This document shows positions 33,689 to 45,866 of a DNA stretch of 64,000 bases, in pieces. Each line of letters opens with the position of its first letter. Positions within the stretch are counted from its first letter, which is position 1. Both the position numbers and the translations under genes were made by a program. The notes under the pieces are model-generated. The model was given only the letters and a program-made list of their open reading frames with translations, was not told the origin of the DNA and ran no database searches. Source of the DNA: Argopecten irradians (lineage: Eukaryota; Mollusca; Bivalvia; Pectinida; Pectinidae); NCBI RefSeq assembly GCF_041381155.1, contig NC_091144.1, positions 37,608,533-37,672,532 of the forward strand, given 5' to 3'.

Positions 33689-36600
33689 TCAAGATATTTG
33701 AATCTTTTTAACTGAAGTTGGTAGTTCCACAGCACTAACTTTAAGTGGCCACATTCCCCCAATGATGCCTGCTTGGACGGACACCCCCATTGCCACAGCC
33801 AATTCTGGATCTACGGAAGTGTTTGGATCCTTCCCGAAAAAACTCTCCTATAAGTTCTCGTACCTTAGGAATTCTTGTCGACCCTCCCACTAACACAATC
33901 TCGTCAACTTCCTCTTTAGGCAGTTCTATAGTTTTCAAAACAGTTTTAATCGGAACAAGAACTTTTTCAAATAAATCTTCATTTAATTTTTCAAATTCTG
34001 ATCTAGTTATCACTGTTTTATACACAACGTCTGGTCCAAAAGACTGAAGGGGAATGACAACGTTAGTACTGGACTGGCTTGTGAGACTGATCTTTAGGTT
34101 TTCCACTCCCAGCCGAACACTCTGTAGATCTTCCTTATGAGTTAGTCGACGGTTGAACTGTGTAGCTATATTTTCCAGTATATGGTTATATAATCTTAGA
34201 TTGAAATCTTGTCCTCCAAGGTGATTGTTCCCTGAAATTACAAAATAGGTTTATACATGTGTAAACCGTTAAGCTTGTTACTGGAGTTGTTTCCCTTTAG
34301 CCAATTCTGTGGTCTAATCAACAAAAGTTATTAAAAGAATTGGTTGAGGAGGGTCGGGAGTGATACCCACTGTCTACAAATGCTGGTCTTCCTAATTTAT
34401 GAATGTGCCAGAAGCTATGAATTTGTGAGGAAAAATATTAAGATTTACAGGAAAAGTTACTATGCTGACAATTAATGGCAGACAAACAAATTAGCTATGA
34501 CATCAAGTTCAACAAAATGGTAAATGGAAAATATCTTATTTCTGTTCACAGGGATTTTAAGCAGATAAATCTCAGGTTATTCAGAATTAAAGGGCAATTG
34601 CAAATAATGGTCAGGATTCATGACAGCAGTTGCCAATGTTGCATTTTGTTAAAAAAAAAAAAAAAAAAAAAAACTCATTGGTGATCAACTTTGTCGATTT
34701 TTTTTGACAACTGTAGAAAATATTGGTAAACTTTAAACCCTGGGTCACTCTCTATATTGAATTTAATGTTCCCTTACCTGCCATAGCCTGAGTAAGGAAC
34801 ATTCCTCCCTGGACATTGAGGAGGGAGACGTCCAGCGTTCCACCTCCGAGATCGACCACCATCACATTCTGTAGACTCGGCTTGGTGTGAAGTCCATAAG
34901 CCAAGGCAGCGGCAGTCGGTTCATTGATGACTCTGAATACTTCTAATCCTGTGGTTACGAGGACATTCAGATAATTAGTAACACTTCTAGAAATTTAGAA
35001 TTGTCTACAGAATTATGCTAGTGATTTATAATTAGGGTAGTAAAAATTTTGCCAAACTGAATTTTAATAATCCTGGGACCATACACTCTAGCAAAAGGCA
35101 ATCTTACTGAAGCTATGATAATTAATTCCCTAAAATAGTTTGTGATTCGTGCTGCCTAAATTTACATTAATGCTACCACCTAAACAACCGCCTCTGTATA
35201 AAGACCACCTACCCAATAAGACCGCTTTTTTGGGTATCAAATGACCCATTTCAGCACAATTTGACTAGTGTACCTATCAAGACCTCTTGGCTATAAAGAC
35301 ATTATTTTCTTTGTCCTTTGGGTGGTCTTTATAGACAGGATTGCATGGCTGTATTAAATAATGTTAAATCAAAATTCTAATATCTTAAATGAGCTACCAG
35401 TAATAAACATACCTATTTAAATATACTGTAATATATTGTCATATTCGTCTAAGACAGCATCTATTGGCCCTTGGGCTTTTTGCAATTCTTGTTAATTAAA
35501 TAAAGAAATATAACAACATACCTGTCAAGCTTGCAGCTTTTTTGGTGTAGTTTCTTTGTAGGGGGTTAAACTCAGCAGGTACAGACATAACGACCTTTGT
35601 GACAGGAGCACTTAGGTTGGCCTCTGCTGTGTGCTTTAGCTTGTTTACGATCACTGATCCGATCTCCTCGGGACGTAACCGTAGCTCAGTGTTGTTCACA
35701 GACATAACAAATTCTACCATACCAGGTTTTATCTGCTAGTATCTGTAACATTAGAGGAAATATCACTTTTATACGTGTAAGTTGTAATTCATCCATCGCA
35801 TTAAATACTTCGACTTTCTTAAGTGCAGCGTTGAAGTAGCTACTATTGTAGCAGAAAAGATAACAATTCTGACTGAATTTTCAGAAGTGATATGGATTTT
35901 TTCCGCTACAACAGTAGCTAATGTTTGAATGGAAAATACATCAGTGATATTTAGGTCACAAGAGACAAAGTCCTCAAATTAACAGTGAAATAGTCTAATC
36001 GTTTTTTTTTTTGTGACAAGGTTTTATCTGTCATCATCCATCGTTCGACCGTAAACAATTTTAAATTTTCAACTTAAAAGCTTCTTTCTCCATAGTGCTT
36101 CTCCAAATGTGCTCAAGCAAATTCAATGAAACATTAATATATGTGAGTTTTGAATGACTGAGAATCATGAGTTTATTATTTTGATTTGTGGAAATGCTTT
36201 TCTTGAATTCATACCTTGAACGGGTAGCGCTTTTGTGCCTGTACTAGTTCTTCTTCAGAGACAGTCTTGCCTATAAATCTCTTTGCATCATAAATGGTAT
36301 TTTTGGGGTTGTGTTCTGCCTGAGCGACAGCGTCATAACCAACTAAAACGCCTTTACTAGTGTAAGCAACAACACTAGGAATACACTGATGGCCGTCCTG
36401 TACTTCTAAAACATCTACTCTGCCCGATACTGCATGGTAAACTCCCACGCAAGAATAGGTCGTCCCTAAAAATAGACATTATCGGTAAAATTAACAGAAA
36501 AATAAATAATACTATACTACTTTGTGCTAGCTAATTGATCCAATTAATCAATATTACATACAGGAACTAGCTCTATAGTAATAACATAATATTTATTTAT

Positions 36601-37342
36601 TCACATGATTTTTTTATCAATAGATTTGTATATGTATGATTCTGTGGTCGATCTCAATCTTAATAAAACTTGGTTGAAATGTTTATTTTGGTGTAACTGA
36701 ACAAAAAAATAATTGTGTTGTCACTAATATTTCAGCGCATTTAAACCTATTGTCGTTTCTTCTTGTTAAAAAGTACGACCCCATGTACATTGTATCACAA
36801 TTAAAAGAAAAACTTACCCAGGGTCGATTCCAACTATTTTGGGAGTCGGAGGAGGTAAATAGTGTTGGGCAAAAATACCCTGCATAAATATTGCCATTAT
36901 GGCAGTTCCTGAAACAGCATGAAAATTAAAAAAAAGATTTGATTTTTCAGTATATCTATTTTAGTGAATCATATTTTTTTTGCAATTCATTGGCAAATAT
37001 GCACATTACATTATTGACTCGAGAATTGAGTGAACGGAAAGTTGAACCTATCGGAGATATTATTTCTTACAGGATTTATTTTAACTTTCCTTTCTGTTTC
37101 TTATGTTTATTCATTGCATACATTAGCCTATCATTACGTAAACGAACATCGTAGTTGTAAAAAAATATCGACTGATCGAATCCCCCCATGGTACAATTTA
37201 AACAATAAAACTTTCCCTCCGAAAACCTATTATTCTACATCAAGTATGATCTATTTTCGTTGACAGATTATACGTACCTATAATAGATAATGTGGCTGTC
37301 CCAGTTACCAAATGTAGGTACGACTTTGTCGAATGATTTCAT
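33689..37342 (-). CDS. HSPA13: HSPA13 (STCH-type Hsp70 ATPase) with three apparent +1 frameshifts
   Basis: An ER/microsomal member of the Hsp70 family that has the ATPase domain but lacks the peptide-binding domain. Exons, 5' to 3': 37278-37342 (tentative), 36818-36908, 36215-36465, 35522-35732, 34778-34948, 33689-34231. Landmarks: hydrophobic N-terminal anchor ([20 protein letters not shown]) followed by [55 protein letters not shown]; the phosphate-2 loop [15 protein letters not shown]; and [20 protein letters not shown]. About 442 aa if continuous, against 471 aa recalled for human; a spacer present in human before the last segment is absent. The frame breaks at three places: GG near 37310 in the tentative first exon, CCC at 36821-36823 (IDPG where the family has IDLG), and a run of six A (six T on the coding strand) at 33837-33842. 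Each is repaired by removing one base. Splice sites and ATPase motifs are otherwise intact. Confidence 0.88.
35168..35352. mobile_element. TIR MITE (CAGTGAAACCTG family) in HSPA13 intron
   Basis: ACCGCCTCTGTATAAAGACC and CCAATAAGACCGCTTTTT on the left, TGGGTGGTCTTTATAGACAGG on the right (first base trimmed when matching). The outermost left TIR is eroded. It lies between HSPA13 exons 34778-34948 and 35522-35732. The same gene also has a 23-A tract at 34651-34673. Confidence 0.65.
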
Positions 37343-38146
37343 AAGATTACAACCACAACATGTATCCCACTATGATCAATCCTGAAATACCTGACAGCAA
37401 AACCGGATAAATCGTACGTGTACAAATTCTAAGTCACACAAACGCTTAGAATGGATACTGTAAAAAGACAAGACTAGGACACGGAAATGGACCGGACTAT
37501 AATAAAGAAAACTGAAAAATAGAGCTTAATATTTCATAAAAATTTACAAAATACAATAAAAATAAATGTCAGTTATGTGGGGTTAAACAGGGAGGTCAAT
37601 TTTCTGTTTTGTCCAATTTTGCTTGGAACCAAATGATATTTTTGAATGATTTTTTCGTGAATTATAATGCATTGATGCTGAGAATAAAACAAATTGAAAA
37701 GGCCTACATTGTTATGCCCCTATAAAATATTGACAAAAATGCCAATACATAAACTGTTCCGTCGAGCGTACAAACAAATGTTAAAATCGGCTGTTAATAA
37801 AACTGTTGCTGTAGGTCGGAGTCATGTAAGTCACGTACAATGTGGTTATACGACAAAACCAGATTGGGTCGCCTCACACATTAACTGGTTGCCCTCGGCC
37901 ATCGGTCTCGGGGATAATCATTTTGGTCTTTGGGTTCAACCATGAAAGGGTAAATTGAAAAAAATATACTTATTTATTTCTCTGGTTCAACACAATCATT
38001 TGGTGTCCCTCAACTCTCAGTTCAAGAACTGTATACTATCTTCTTCGTTACAGTGGACTAAAAGATAGAAAATTTGTTATATCATGTCATAGGCCCCAGC
38101 CGATCCACCAGGGCCAACGCAAATGGTTCATCTATGTATCTAATAG
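37343..38146. other. upstream region of HSPA13, no gene seen
   Basis: It should contain the HSPA13 promoter, but no TATA box, heat-shock element array or CpG-rich block was obvious. An 83-codon plus-strand frame at 37694-37945 is protein-like in parts (KLFRRAYKQMLKSAVNKTV) but matches nothing I recognise and has no splice or promoter support. Confidence 0.4.
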
Positions 38147-38672
38147 CAGAAACATTTATTCACTATATGGATTGGGAATACTCTCGTCATATTGGTCCGT
38201 CATGTTTGATCAGTCAGCGTGACCATCTCATGGTTTATTAGCGCGTTTCCCTTTGGGCTATAATCTACTTTTAATGTGTATTCGTTTTTAAAACTATGAA
38301 ATTTTTGCATTAACTCAAAGTTTAAACATTATATCATGGCTTGATGTGACCAGTTTTCCCCGAGTGATGTTATTTAATATGATTTTTGAAAGCATGAAAA
38401 TCAGCAATTTTACTACTTTTTCGAAAATCAGACATTCAAAACCGAAAGTGAATTTTGTTTGATTAAATATAAGTTAAAAATATTATTATTTTTTCTATCC
38501 AAAATCGTACTCAAACGATCTGAAAATTACTGAACTTTATAACATATTAAATTTATTTTGTTGTATTTAACTGATAAAGAGTTTATCTAAAAACCTCTTA
38601 AGCACATGCAGAGATACATCCGCCGATCGTAAAAATGGCGGAGTTGCCAATCTCTATGTATATATGTTTCTG
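38147..38672. mobile_element. TIR MITE, copy 2 flanking HSPA13
   Basis: Same family and orientation as 33142-33634. The left end CAGAAACATTTATTCAC is mirrored by the right end TCTATGTATATATGTTTCTG. TAATAG on both sides may be the target duplication. Confidence 0.8.
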
Positions 38673-40859
38673 ATAATAGTCACTCCTCCCCTTTTACACT
38701 CTATAATAAAAATATTACTTAACTTTGATGTAATACTCAATCAGGCAGATGTCTTGCCTTCGCATTGCCGAACCTTTGACTTAATAATGTTCGACCATCG
38801 TTAACGAATTTAAGGTTCGACATTTTCATATACGCATTGATGTCTGACATTAACTGATGAATAATGTCCGATCTTACCACATGTTAAATGCCCACACCAG
38901 ACCCTAATGATTCCATACGATATTTGTGTAGATCTGGTCCGGTTATCTCGGCAGAATTAACTGTGTTTATGCTGGGTATCGTGTGTGATTGTGGACACCC
39001 GACTTGTCAGTTATTTGAATGTCGACAATCTGGTCTTGGGGGTGGAGAGGGGGGGGCGAAAGTGGAAACCGCAAAGCATCCCTATCATAAGAAGCACTGT
39101 GTATATGCAGCAAAAGCCATACAGCAGAGATCGACGTTGATTGTTAATTAAAGTTTTTATTTATTTGATTTCAAAAAAAAAAAAAAAAAAAAAAAAATTG
39201 TGATCCTGCACATCCCGGCCATGAAACTGTAGCCTGCGTGTACGTAGCTGTTAGCCCGAGCTAAGGAAGTGTACAACGAATTATTAATATATATAACCGT
39301 GTGTTGAAATTCGTTTCAAAGCTGTGTTTGTGTTTTTGTGATTGCCATTCGTACCAAGTCCATGTAGTACATACCGTACTATACTATATTAAAAGAATGA
39401 ATGAAAAAAATAATAAAAGAAAAGATTTTTTTTATGTTGTATTTTCTTGTGAATCCCGAAAAATACCAGTTACGTAATTGTTAAAAAGCCATAAACTGTC
39501 ACTAGTACTGGTTACACAATACACATTGGAGGAACACCAGTGCTTTACCTTGTTAAGCCTTGGCCTGGTTCCCATATATATATAATAATACATAGATCAT
39601 TTGAACATCCCTCAGATACACTTATATAAAGGCTCAACGAATTTTTGCTTACGTCTCTAATGGTCTAGTACAACCTTTGGACACCCTCCATTTTTCCCCC
39701 CCACCCAACCCTCAATATTTTTTTATATATATAGATATATTTCCCCCCCCCCCCCCCCCCCCCCCCCCCTTTCTTTCGGCTAAAAATCCTCCTGGGGACG
39801 ACGGTTTTTTTTAATCTTCCACAACATCGACGATCTACCTCTGCATTCTATTTTTCTTGAGTATAAAACTTGATTTCTTTGTAGTACAAACCGTAGATAT
39901 AAAAGTCACGTGCTTGGATACCGGATTTCATAGGCCATAGGCCGATATTTTCAATAGTTTTATGGCGTATCTAAGTGAATCACGTGATTTTGTGATTTAC
40001 TTTTCCAAAATATCGGTGATAGATTGCTTGCATTACATCGTGGGATAATTGATTATTTGAATATAATTAGACTACGATATTTACATAATTAAAATATGCA
40101 TGCAATATCTCAATATTGATTTGCAAATATGGACTGTTTACTTACCTATTAAAAGATGATCTGGAATGAGTAGTAAAACACGCCATTTTTACCGTCCGTA
40201 TTGGAATTAAAAGATACAATACGATTGAACCGAACTATTCAATAGGTCTAACCGTCTTCTATATCAAAAATCAGCGATCAAGCATTCGCATCCTCAACGG
40301 CTAAATTTCGTAGAATTCTAAATTTTATATTTATATAAATTATCTACCATGCTTTTAGGGTTTACAGTAACACTATAAACGAAATAAAAAAGTAGAATAG
40401 TAGGATAAATAAGCACTCTTCTTCAACAAAGCATTATTATGTGAATTAATTCCAGGTCCAGAGTAATTTACTCTATTTGAGATACAGTTAAACTACAACG
40501 ACTCATTGATGAATGCACTAGTACCCACTAAATACATTTCCATATTGTATTTAAGCCAATGGTCATGGAGAGAGTATGAGGTATAATCCTCGTGACTTGT
40601 TTTACAACGTTTTACTACAAAGGAACGCAGCTTGTTTTTGTACCTCATTATTTCTTAGGGACACAAATCTCCGCGGATTCGTGGTATTAATTCCAAACCA
40701 ATTTGAATATTGTTGGCAATACTATCATATCATTAGTTTTAATTATTGTCCACCTAATTGAACTTCAATAAAATCCAGTTTTAAGCCTTCCGCTTGCCAC
40801 CACTTAGCTTTTTGGGAATCTAATACATACATGTATGTACACATATACTAAGAAACACA

Positions 40860-41290
40860 CGGGCTTATGTGCTTACATGGCAGCTTCCCGCCTGGTAAAT
40901 TTGGACCTAGGACCTAACTCATTATTTGCTTCGGTAGGTTCCGTACGAAAATGTATCATTTTGTTTGTCAGAATAACTCTTCATAGATTGAAAGGTCTCA
41001 AGGCCCTCTACCAATATTGTGAATTTCATGGCCCTGGGGTCTCGGAATTTTCCCCAGGGGATAGGGTCTGTACCATAGTTTATATAGGGAAACACATTTA
41101 TGAGCATTATTTGCTCAATTTTCATAGGAAACAGATGCAATTGAATCAAATACTCTTCATATATTAAAAGGTTAAAGGGGTATCATCACTGGCTGATTTC
41201 ATGGGCCTGATAGGCCAAAATTATGGTGCTCATATACAGTGTATGAATTTGTTTCATTATTTATCCGAACTCGGGTGACCAATCAGAAAA
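40860..41290. repeat. dispersed repeat inside the foldback element
   Basis: A GC-richer block (TTCATGGCCCTGGGGTCTCG, TTTTCCCCAGGGGATAGGG) of a style I associate with dispersed mollusc repeats. The 110-codon frame across it is not credible as a gene. No second copy was found in this window, so the repeat label is inference. Confidence 0.35.
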
Positions 41291-41889
41291 AAAAAAACAT
41301 GCATGGCTGACAGGTGGCTATGTGTTTTGTTATTTTTCCTGCTATATAGACTTCATTTTTAGTTTTCCCATGTTATAAAACATTTCCAAGAGGAAAGAAA
41401 AAGGTAAAGAATAACAGAAATAGAGAAAAGATCCATCTTTTATTGGCATGATTGACATCAGTCAGTAGTGGGTACCAAGTTCATTAAACTTTTTAAAATG
41501 TGCAACTGCAGGGGCGTAGGAAGAAAAGGGTCCTCCTGCACATTTTTCGTACTTCATTTTTAGAAAATTTTGCCGCTTTGCGGCGCATTTCCTAAAAGTT
41601 CAAGCACGTAATGTTCAAACCTTTAATAATAATAAATTAAATACACATGAACTAGACTAAAAATGTCCATCAAGGGATTCTACTATTTCAAAAATGTTTC
41701 TTAAAATATTATATTGTTTATATGTCTAAGCAAGACAATGAAATCAATTCATTATTTTTTTTAGTTAAACAACAATGTGCTGATGGTGTGAAGTCGTATG
41801 TTCAGATCGAGCAGGGTTGCATAATGATATGACGACATTCACAATTATAATTTCTAAATGCAGGTAAATGTAAATTGAAAAATTACCAC

Positions 41890-42235
41890 GTTAAGAACGC
41901 ATTAAAATCCTCAAAATACACCGTAAAAACTCATATTTGGCCATTCCAAATCGTAATATTTTTCGCGGGGAGACCCCCGGACCCCCCAGAACACCAAAGT
42001 CTCGCGCATTCGGCGCTCGCAAAATCATCAAAATCGTAATTTTTTTTCCGGGGGAGATCCCCAGACCCCAAAACACCAAAATCTCGCGCATTCGGCGTTC
42101 GCAAAATCATCAAAATCATCAAAATACATCGTAAAAAATTATCTCAGCCATTCAAAATCGTAATATTTTTTTCCAGGAGATACCCCCGGACCTCCAAACA
42201 CCAAAATCTCGACCCTTCGACGCTCGCACGCCATT
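41890..42235. repeat. ~115-bp imperfect tandem repeat, three units
   Basis: Three units, each with ATCGTAATTTTT, then a CCGGGGGAGAT-like block, CCCCCGGACC or CCCCAGACCCC, ACACCAAAATCTCG and TTCGGCGCTCGCAAAATC. The third unit is more diverged. Overlapping frames on both strands are a consequence of the repeat. Confidence 0.8.
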
Positions 42236-42427
42236 TTGCATATTCATTAATTTCCTGTTAGCGTCGCCATTGATATGGATGTATACAAGGATTATATGTA
42301 ATGATTTATGAGAAAAAGTATATAAAGTATATATGGTTGTGTGTTGAATTAATCTCCCCCTGTGTGACCTATTGCAATTGTCTTTTGGCCGGCAACATCC
42401 AGTGTCTGTTGTGAACAATTTACAATC

Positions 42428-42550
42428 TTCTTAATAACCAAGAACCTCATACATGGACATGTTATTGGGCCATAGCATGCTGGGATGAAGGAATACAAAG
42501 TTTGTTCAAATCAATGATCTTGACCTATGTGCCAAGTCACAGGGCTGAGA
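42428..42550. repeat. dispersed repeat, second copy of 6478 family
   Basis: TCTTAATAACCAAGAACC, GGGCCATAGCATGCTGGGAT, TACAAAGTTTGTTCAAATCA and ATGATCTTGACCT match 6478-6600 in the same orientation. Confidence 0.7.
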
Positions 42551-44617
42551 CATATTTATTTGTTTGTTTAAAAGCAAAACATTATTTATAACTGTGCATA
42601 TCGGAATTCAGGTGACTGTTAGACATATATATCCTTGTTGCCTTCTGCTCATTCTCAACTCTCATCCATTTGTAAACAATTCAAATTTTTAACAAACTTC
42701 TTCTCCACAACACGGTTTTTCTCATTTTACAGCAAGTACAAAAACAACAACAATCAAATTACAATCATGAATATTTTGTATTGATATTATTTTTTTTTTG
42801 CAAATTTTCAGCAAAACAAACATGTTTCAAATTAAATTAATACACATATTTGATTGATATATTTGATCTGCATTCATTATTGAATTAAAAAAAAAATGAA
42901 AAAAATTCAAGTTTTGATCAAGGGAGATAAATCCGTTTTGAAGGATTTTCCACAAAGTGGAAAAGTTAAGATTAATCAGAGATTTACTATTTAAAATCTC
43001 TGGATTAATTCACTTACCATGCATTATTCAACTAAAATTTAGCCTGGTACATTAACACAAATTTATTAGATGAAGTAATTGTCGAGTATATATACATGAA
43101 CTTTGACATCTGCCATGGCACAACATGTAATCTTCAATTTATCAATGTTTCACAATCAAAGTCTACTCTAAGCCTTCTGTTTCAAATGGTGGAAATGAAA
43201 CCACGATCCGCGAGGATTTCCCCACATAATGGTACAAAAACACGCGTTCTTTGTAGTAAAACGTAGTAAAACAAGTCACGTGATTATACCTCATTTCATG
43301 CCATTGGCCGAAATAAAATATGGAATTGTATTAGTGGGTAACTAGTGATCACATGAGTGTGTGTTTACTTCCAAATAGAATGATTTCTCTGATCTGGTAT
43401 TTATACATAATTAGGCCTTTTGAAGAAGATCTTTATTTTCTCTGTGTTATATGAATATATTCTGAACCCTAAAGCAGGTAATAATACATATAAATATAAA
43501 TTTAGAAATTCTACGAATTTAGCCGGGAGTAGCCGATCTTCGCTGATTTTAGATTAGACGGTTAGACCTATTGAATTGGTCAATTCGCATTATATTATTT
43601 ATTTACAGAAAACGCGGAAATGACAGTTTTATAACTCATTTCAGTTCATTATTTATAGTAAAATAATACATATGTGAAAGTCAAAATGATATGCATGCAA
43701 TATTAATAACATTTTGGAGTCTAAATATTTTCAAATAAATCAATTTCTCAGAAGAAATGGCAAGCAAACTATCACCATATTTGGAAGTAAACACAAAATC
43801 ACGTGATCACTAGTTACCAATAATACAATTGTATATTCCGGCAAATGGCATGAATGAGGTATAAGCACGTGACTTTTTTTTTTCTACGTTTTTACTACAA
43901 AAGATAGATGCAGATACAATGTATATCCCGAGTTTGGAGCTAAAACCGCGTCCCGCGGGAGGATTTTTAGCCCAAAGGTTGAATCTGGCCATTAAGACCG
44001 TGACAAAATTCGTTGTGCCTTTATTTAAGTGTATCGAGGGATGTAAATATTTATGTATACATGTATATATGGACAGGGCAAGCTAACAAGTAAAGCTGGT
44101 TTCCAAATGGGTATTGTGTATCTGTACTGTGACCTTTTTGGCTTTTAAATTACGTAACTGGTATTTTTTCGTGATTCGCAAAAAAATGAAATCTTGAAAA
44201 AATCATTGTAATATAGTATAGTAACGGTATGTACCACATGGACTTGGTACGAATGCTAATCCACAAAGCACAAACACAGCGTCGAGCTTTTAAACGAATT
44301 TTCAATCCACTGGTTATATATATTAATAAATGATTATGGCCAAGAAGATGGAAATTTGTTGTACAAAGCAGAGTCCTTTTGCACTCTAACTTCCTCAGCT
44401 CGGACTAACAGTTACAATGTGTACATACACGCAGGCTACAGCTGCATGGCCGGGATGTGCAGGATCACAATTTTTTAATTTTGAAATCAAATAAATAAAA
44501 AACTTTTCTTTTCTGAATTAACAAAATCAACGTCGAACTCTGCTGTATGGTGCCTTGCTGCATATACACAGTGCCCTATGAAAGGGTGGCCTTTGAATTC
44601 CACTTTCAAGACCAGAT

Positions 44618-44745
44618 GTCGACATCTTTTAGTTTATAATGTCGACATCAATAACTGACAAGTCGGTGTCAGTCGACATATTTCTTCTGTTTATATGTCG
44701 ACATCTTCCGATATGATGTCGACTTAATGCCTTAATTATGTCGAC
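44618..44745. repeat. cluster of six GTCGAC palindromes at the foldback end
   Basis: GTCGAC occurs at 44618, 44641, 44672, 44697, 44718 and 44740, mostly inside ATGTCGACAT. In AT-rich DNA six in 128 bp is far above chance. The left foldback tip has one (39010-39015). It could be terminal sub-repeats of the foldback element or a protein-binding array. Confidence 0.8.
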
Positions 44746-44799
44746 ATCATTAAGTCGTAAAGTCGGCAACTCGATGGCAGAAATATGCCAACCATAATA

Positions 44800-45590
44800 T
44801 GGTATAATGAACAGACAGGAAAATAGGGACAATGCTCCGTAATAACACCAAGCAGAATGAAACGTTAGAGCATAACAAGTCCACTCGTGTCTGGTACCCG
44901 TTTTTAACTTAATCGATATCATCATTTGGAGGATAGTCATGTAAAAAACGCCGAAATCGTACGGAAGCGCAGTTAACAACCGTTGCAAGAGATTTTTCTC
45001 TTGAAGTTTTAAAGTGACGGCGACACCACCTCACACTACTACCTAACACATCGACAGTCATTTACTCGGGTTCTTACTTTTATTTTGGATTCTTTGATGG
45101 TTATCCCAGGACAAGAATTACATGTCACATAATTTGTGTAATATACAGGCCTGTGATTAGGTCAGTTTTTTGTTCTCATTGAATCTTGATTCAGGTTTTC
45201 AATCAGATAGTCACAAGGTAGATTTAATAACGACTTGCTGATATGCAACCCACTTGGAGTCAGTGGGTTGGAATTCAGGTCCTTGGTTTGATTATTTACA
45301 ACACAACATGTTCATACATGACAATATAATTGCTGCAAGTGCTTGATATTCTTATCTAGTCCGCTAAAACTCCTGCCATATATTATTGGGGGCTGTAAAT
45401 AAAAATTGCCTAATATATTATGATTTTTTAAGGGAAAAAAGCCTAATAATACAGGCATGTTTAGCGGAATAACTCTTATCCACTTCGCGTTACAAGATGT
45501 TAAACATAACAAAAATCACCGAATCAAATTAATATCAAATAATTTATTGACTTTAGGCTTTGACAGTCCATTTTAGTACTAAAACAAATA
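44800..45590 (+). repeat. R repeat, copy 1 (divergent, insertion-rich)
   Basis: Collinear with 51606-52271 in the same orientation: GGACAATGCTCCGTAATAAC, ATCATTTGGAGGATAGTCAT, TTCTTATCTAGTCCGCTAAA, AAAAGCCTAATAATACAGGC, GCGGAATAACTCTTATCCAC. This copy differs from the other two mainly by extra single bases, for example CACTTCGCGTTACAAGATG against CACTGCGTTACAGATG. It lies downstream of gene copy A. Confidence 0.8.
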
Positions 45591-45866
45591 TAATGCATTT
45601 GTATATATAATAGTAATCTAATTCATAATTGCTATATTTTTTTACTCAACTAAGTAGAATCATAAATGTATTTACATAACATAATCAAATTCTTTTTAAA
45701 GTCTAACACGATTATTTTACCACATTTTCTATATTAGAGGACAGTAAATGCAGAATGGATAATCCTAAAAGAAAATTTGCGTGCCCATGACTCATGAGTT
45801 CAATATATTTTTAAAATAAGGTTGTACAACGACTGATGGTAAGTTTTTACATGGCTTCGATCAGAA

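Larger units (their letters stand above)
38999..44668. mobile_element. 5.7-kb foldback element with ~1.5-kb inverted arms
   Basis: The left arm (38999 to about 40690) matches the reverse complement of the right arm (about 43200 to 44668) over its length with indels. Matched blocks include GACTTGTCAGTTATT at the tips, GATCCTGCACATCCCGGCC, GTACCAAGTCCATGT, ATACCAGTTACGTAATT, TCACGTGATTTTGTG, CAATAGGTCTAACCGTCT and GTGACTTGTTTTAC. Each arm also contains an internal inverted pair (about 39890-40050 against 40500-40690). The interior (40690-43200) has tandem and dispersed repeats and no transposase frame. A short piece of the same family lies at about 58170-58270. A poly-C run of about 29 (39741-39769) interrupts the left arm. 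Confidence 0.8.

Noticed and set aside
40835-41167. 110-codon plus-strand frame in the foldback element
   Set aside because: Crosses a dispersed-repeat-like block, with a competing frame on the opposite strand; no domain.
41891-42418. Overlapping frames on both strands with PGPPRTPKSRAFGAR-like text
   Set aside because: By-products of the three-unit tandem repeat.
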